Assembly: GCA_031281985.1 (NCBI GenBank)
Contig: JAITEO010000058.1
Location: forward strand, 1-7,855
Direction: 5' to 3'
Length of the DNA stretch: 7,855 nt
From: Zoogloeaceae bacterium
Lineage (GTDB): Bacteria; Pseudomonadota; Gammaproteobacteria; Burkholderiales; Rhodocyclaceae
In this document: positions 4,925-7,855 of the stretch, in pieces
Layout: every line of letters starts with the position of its first letter
Numbering within the stretch: the stretch's first letter is position 1
Position numbers and translations under genes: made by a program
Notes under the pieces: model-generated
Seen by the model: only the letters and a program-made list of their open reading frames with translations
Told to the model about the DNA's origin: nothing
Database searches by the model: none

Positions 4925-6564
4925 TTTTGTCTTCTGGTCAGCAGTCCGGGTTGCCAGCTTGCGTGTCGTTCCAGGCCGAGCAGTTGTGTCACGCTGGCGG
5001 CGAGGTGGGCGAGTCCGGCGTCTGGCAGGGCGTTCAGGGCGAACTGGCCGCCGGGTTCGTAGAGGAGGAGCGGCACGGGGTTCAGGGTGTGGGCGGTCTT
5101 GGCCCTGGGGCTGCCGTCCGGGTTGCGAAGCGGGGTTTTTTGCGCGTCGAGTTCGAACATCTCATCGGCGTTGCCGTGATCGGCGGTGATCAACGCCGCG
5201 CCGCCCGCGTCCCGCACGACGGGCAAGATGCGGGAGAGCGCCAGATCCACGGCTTCCACCGCCAGGGTCGCGGCGCGAAAGTTGCCGGTGTGTCCCACCA
5301 TGTCGCCATTGGCAAAATTGCAGCGCAGAAAACGGTACGAACCGCCTTTGATCGCGTCGATCATGGCGTCGGCGATTTCGGCGGATTTCATCCACGGGCG
5401 CTGCTCGAAAGGGATGCGGTCGCTTTGAATCTCCTGCCAGGTTTCCAGCGGGAACTTGCCCGAACGGTTGCCGTTCCAGAAATAGGTGACATGCCCGAAT
5501 TTCTGCGTCTCCGAACAGGCGAACTGCGTGATGCCGCTGCGGGACAACCATTCGCTCAGGGTGTTGCGAATGGCGGGCGGCGAGATCAGAAAGCGTTTGG
5601 GCAGGGCAAGGTCGCCGTCGTATTGCAGCATGCCGGCATAGACGACCTGCGGGACGCGCACCCGATCGAATCGGTCGAAGTGGCGCTCTTCGAAGGCGCG
5701 GCTGATTTCAATGGCGCGGTCGCCGCGAAAATTGAACAGTGCCACGGCGTCGCCATCCTGGATCGCGCCGATGGGTTTGCCCGCCTCGGCGATGACGAAA
5801 GGCGGCAAATCCTGATCGCTGATGCCGGGATGGCGCGCGCGCAAGGTTCGTATTGCCGTGGCGCAGTCCGGAAAAAACTCGCCCTCGCCGAGCACATGCG
5901 TGTGCCAGCCTTTTTCCACCATGCGCCAGTCGGCTTCGTAGCGATCCATCGTGATGACCTGCCGTCCGCCGCCGGAAGCGATGCGCGCGTCGAAATCTTC
6001 GCAGGCGATTCCGGCAAGGAAGGCTTCGAACGGTTCGATGTAGGCCAGCGCGCTGGTTTCCGGCACGTCGCGGCCATCGAGCAGGACGTGGATGCGCACC
6101 CGCCGGACGCCTTCCGCCCTGGCCTGCACCAGCATGGCTTTCAGGTGGTCGATATGGCTATGCACATTGCCGTCGGAAAAAAGTCCCAGCAAATGCAAAA
6201 CACTTGCGGCGTTTGCCTTGATCTGGGCGATAATCTCCCGCCAGCCGCTTCCTTGCCAAAGACTGCCGTTTTCGATGGCCGTGGCGACCAGCGCCGCGCC
6301 CTGGGCGTAAATCTGCCCCGCGCCGATGGCGTTGTGTCCCACCTCGGAATTGCCCATGTCCGCGTCGGAAGGCATGCCCACCGCCGTGCCGTGCGCCTTC
6401 AACAGGATATGCGGATGCTCGGCGAAGAGCGCATCCAGCGTGGGTTTGCGCGCGGCGGCAACGGCGTTGCCAAGGGCGGCGGAGTTGGCGCTGACGCCAA
6501 CTCCGTCCAGCACGATCAATGCTACCGGCCCCGCCACGCCGGGAAATGGAGATTTGGATAACAT
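4921..6564 (-). CDS. gpmI: 2,3-bisphosphoglycerate-independent phosphoglycerate mutase (GpmI)
   Basis: 547 residues, the longer form common in Betaproteobacteria (E. coli GpmI has 514). A two-metal (usually Mn2+) cytosolic enzyme interconverting 3- and 2-phosphoglycerate in glycolysis and gluconeogenesis through a phosphoserine. Metal-site LIVLDGVG has D20. The catalytic Ser73 is in DADMGNSEVGHNAIGAG (67-83). SDGNVHSH (130-137), LDGRDVPETSA (162-172) and TMDRYEADW (205-213) form the phosphotransferase insert. ADHGNADEM (461-469) and HTLNPVP (492-498) supply further metal and active-site residues. All key motifs are intact. The start ATG at 6564-6562 gives a normal N-terminus; ribosome-site sequence before it is weak. 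The C-terminus, LLTRRQK, ends at a TAG contributed by the palindromic element. It is divergent from the patatin-like gene across 105 bp. Confidence 0.98.
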   Translation of the reverse strand: MLSKSPFPGVAGPVALIVLDGVGVSANSAALGNAVAAARKPTLDALFAEHPHILLKAHGTAVGMPSDADMGNSEVGHNAIGAGQIYAQGAALVATAIENGSLWQGSGWREIIAQIKANAASVLHLLGLFSDGNVHSHIDHLKAMLVQARAEGVRRVRIHVLLDGRDVPETSALAYIEPFEAFLAGIACEDFDARIASGGGRQVITMDRYEADWRMVEKGWHTHVLGEGEFFPDCATAIRTLRARHPGISDQDLPPFVIAEAGKPIGAIQDGDAVALFNFRGDRAIEISRAFEERHFDRFDRVRVPQVVYAGMLQYDGDLALPKRFLISPPAIRNTLSEWLSRSGITQFACSETQKFGHVTYFWNGNRSGKFPLETWQEIQSDRIPFEQRPWMKSAEIADAMIDAIKGGSYRFLRCNFANGDMVGHTGNFRAATLAVEAVDLALSRILPVVRDAGGAALITADHGNADEMFELDAQKTPLRNPDGSPRAKTAHTLNPVPLLLYEPGGQFALNALPDAGLAHLAASVTQLLGLERHASWQPGLLTRRQK

Positions 6565-6655
6565 GAAAAGATTCAGCCTGAAACAATGGACGCAAAGCCT
6601 TTGCCGGATTCACGCTTTGGCGGAGTATCCTTGGCAACGCGCGAACCGTCAACGC

Positions 6656-6661
6656 AAGGAG
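6656..6661 (+). promoter_or_regulatory. Ribosome-binding site that sets the patatin gene start
   Basis: AAGGAG, a near-consensus Shine-Dalgarno sequence, stands 8 nt before the ATG at 6670. The open frame extends upstream to another ATG at 6586, but that one has no ribosome site, and its added 28 residues show no family similarity. This makes 6670 the better start. Confidence 0.8.
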
Positions 6662-6669
6662 CGGCATTC

Positions 6670-7773
6670 ATGAATACGGAAAACACGAAAGACGCGCCGC
6701 GCACGCTCAACCTGGGATTGCAGGGCGGCGGCGCGCATGGCGCGTATAGCTGGGGCGTGCTGGATCGTCTTCTGGAAGACGGACGTTTCGATTTCGATGG
6801 CGTCAGCGGCACCAGCGCCGGCGCCATGAACGCCGTGGTGCTGGCCGATGGCCTGATGAAAGGCGGCAAGGAAGGCGCGCGCCAGGCGCTGGCGGAATTC
6901 TGGCGCGGCATTGCCGACAGCGTGCCGCTGGACTTTTCTTTTTCCGTTCCCAGTCTGAGCGGCGAAAAACGCGCCTTGCTGCCCGCCGCCAAACTGATGC
7001 TCAGTTGGGTGCACTATCTTTCGCCCTACCAGTTGAATCCGCTCAATTTCAATCCGCTGCGCAAACTGTTGAAATCACGCATCGACTTTACCGGCCTGCG
7101 CCTCTACAGCCCGGTGCGCCTGTTTCTCGCCGCCACCAACGCCAATACCGGCAAGCTCCGGCTTTTTCGCACGGAAGAAATCAGCGAGGACGCCATGCTC
7201 GCCTCCGCCTGCCTGCCGATGCTGCACCAGGCGATAGAAATCGACGGAGAACCCTACTGGGACGGCGGCTACGCCGCCAATCCGCCGATTTTTCCCCTGT
7301 TCTACGAATGCCATTCGCGCGACATCCTCCTGATCCTGCTGGCGCCGCCCGACTATGGCGGCACGCCGAAAACCGCGGAAGAAATCCGCGCCCGCGCCAT
7401 GGAACTGGCCTTCAATACCAGCCTGCTGCGCGAAATGCTGCTCTTTGCCAACATCATCGCCTACAGCCAGGCCAGGAGCCAGGAAACCTGCGAAAAGAAA
7501 GGCTGGCCGACCAGCCTGCAACGCGTCCTAGGACGCGCCCTGCGCGCCCCGGACGCGCTCGAACGCTACACGCTGGAAACCCGCTTCCACCTCATGGAAT
7601 CCGCCGACCTGCTGCGCAAATTCGGCAGCGCCACCAAGGTTGCCGCCGATTGGCCCTTCCTGAAAAAACTGCACGACATCGGCTACCACGAAGCAGGACA
7701 ATGGCTGGAAGAACACGGCAATAAAATCGGCAAGGAAACCTCGTTCGATCTGATCGGGCGCTTCGGAGTATAG
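6670..7773 (+). CDS. Patatin-like phospholipase family protein
   Basis: 367 residues from the chosen start. Patatin-fold serine hydrolases cleave acyl esters of phospholipids or neutral lipids with a Ser-Asp dyad. The oxyanion-hole motif GGGAHGAYSWGVL is at 19-31, the nucleophile motif GTSAG at 47-51 (Ser49), and the Asp motif YWDGGYAANPP has catalytic Asp198, so the enzyme should be active. FFxATNANTGKLRLF-like sequence between these matches the bacterial (RssA-type) group. The C-terminal third is helical and charged, without a recognised domain. No signal peptide or membrane segment is evident, so a cytosolic or peripheral protein is likely; the substrate is unknown. The frame continues upstream to 6586, but the AAGGAG at 6656-6661 favours 6670. 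A terminator module follows 4 bp after the TAG. The neighbours do not reveal its pathway. Confidence 0.93.
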   Translation: MNTENTKDAPRTLNLGLQGGGAHGAYSWGVLDRLLEDGRFDFDGVSGTSAGAMNAVVLADGLMKGGKEGARQALAEFWRGIADSVPLDFSFSVPSLSGEKRALLPAAKLMLSWVHYLSPYQLNPLNFNPLRKLLKSRIDFTGLRLYSPVRLFLAATNANTGKLRLFRTEEISEDAMLASACLPMLHQAIEIDGEPYWDGGYAANPPIFPLFYECHSRDILLILLAPPDYGGTPKTAEEIRARAMELAFNTSLLREMLLFANIIAYSQARSQETCEKKGWPTSLQRVLGRALRAPDALERYTLETRFHLMESADLLRKFGSATKVAADWPFLKKLHDIGYHEAGQWLEEHGNKIGKETSFDLIGRFGV

Positions 7774-7777
7774 AAAG

Positions 7778-7855
7778 CGGCAAAAAGTATGCCCCCACTT
7801 TTTGCCGGTTCAGTCAGCAAAAAAGGGCAGGCGAAGCCTGCCCTTTTTTGGGTAA
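7778..7855 (+). terminator. Terminator module after the patatin gene, copy 2 of a dispersed pair
   Basis: First hairpin: CGGCAAAAAGT (7778-7788) with ACTTTTTGCCG (7797-7807), an 11-bp perfect stem. Second hairpin: AAAAAAGGGCAGGC (7819-7832), loop GAA, GCCTGCCCTTTTTT (7836-7849), a 14-bp perfect stem with T6. Compared with copy 1 the second stem has G-C where copy 1 has A-T, with both sides changed together, so pairing is kept. The right boundary is the window edge, so the module may extend further. Confidence 0.9.

Noticed and set aside
4900..6561. Long plus-strand open frame of 553 codons
   Set aside because: It is the antisense shadow of gpmI, whose minus-strand product has all enzyme motifs.

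Overview
This GC-rich window holds seven protein genes and reads like a stretch of a betaproteobacterial chromosome. Support for that placement is the divergent yhbY/rlmE pair, stand-alone CysD and CysN of proteobacterial type, a long-form cofactor-independent phosphoglycerate mutase, and a short patatin-like lipase. A finer placement, for example Rhodocyclales or Nitrosomonadales, is a guess. I see no phage, plasmid, transposase, CRISPR or complete tRNA/rRNA signal.

Layout: 1-54 (+) is the last 17 codons of a PsiF-repeat-type protein. 55-281 is a repeat-filled spacer between it and the convergent rlmE (282-905, minus; 23S rRNA 2'-O-methyltransferase). Divergent from rlmE is yhbY (940-1284, plus; CRM-domain ribosome-associated RNA-binding protein). 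A 466-bp non-coding stretch (1285-1750) follows, rich in small hairpins; it ends with a strong intrinsic terminator and an AT-rich promoter zone. Next is the ATP sulfurylase operon cysD-cysN (1751-about 3969), then a terminator module, a palindromic repeat, and a family-6 deoxyinosine/hypoxanthine-DNA glycosylase gene (4272-4802). Convergent to the last is gpmI (4921-6564, minus). Divergent from gpmI is a patatin-like phospholipase gene (6670-7773), followed by a second copy of the terminator module that ends the window.

The genes are housekeeping: ribosome maturation (rlmE, yhbY), sulfate activation (cysDN), base-excision repair, glycolysis (gpmI) and lipid hydrolysis. CysD and CysN form one enzyme complex; the others do not form a shared pathway.

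The unexpected content is between the genes. Three palindromic elements share the ends GTAGGGGCG/CGCCCCTAC. At both convergent gene junctions (psiF/rlmE and glycosylase/gpmI) one of these sits beside a tandem array of CAGNNGA heptamers. At the second junction the heptamers supply the last codons and stop of the glycosylase gene, and the palindrome end supplies the stop codon of gpmI. A separate 61-bp terminator module occurs after cysN and after the patatin gene, with a paired (compensatory) A-T to G-C change in its stem. cysN has lost its stop in the reading frame, probably by a one-base indel in an A5 run, so its frame runs through its own terminator. I found no convincing new enzyme system or defence locus.
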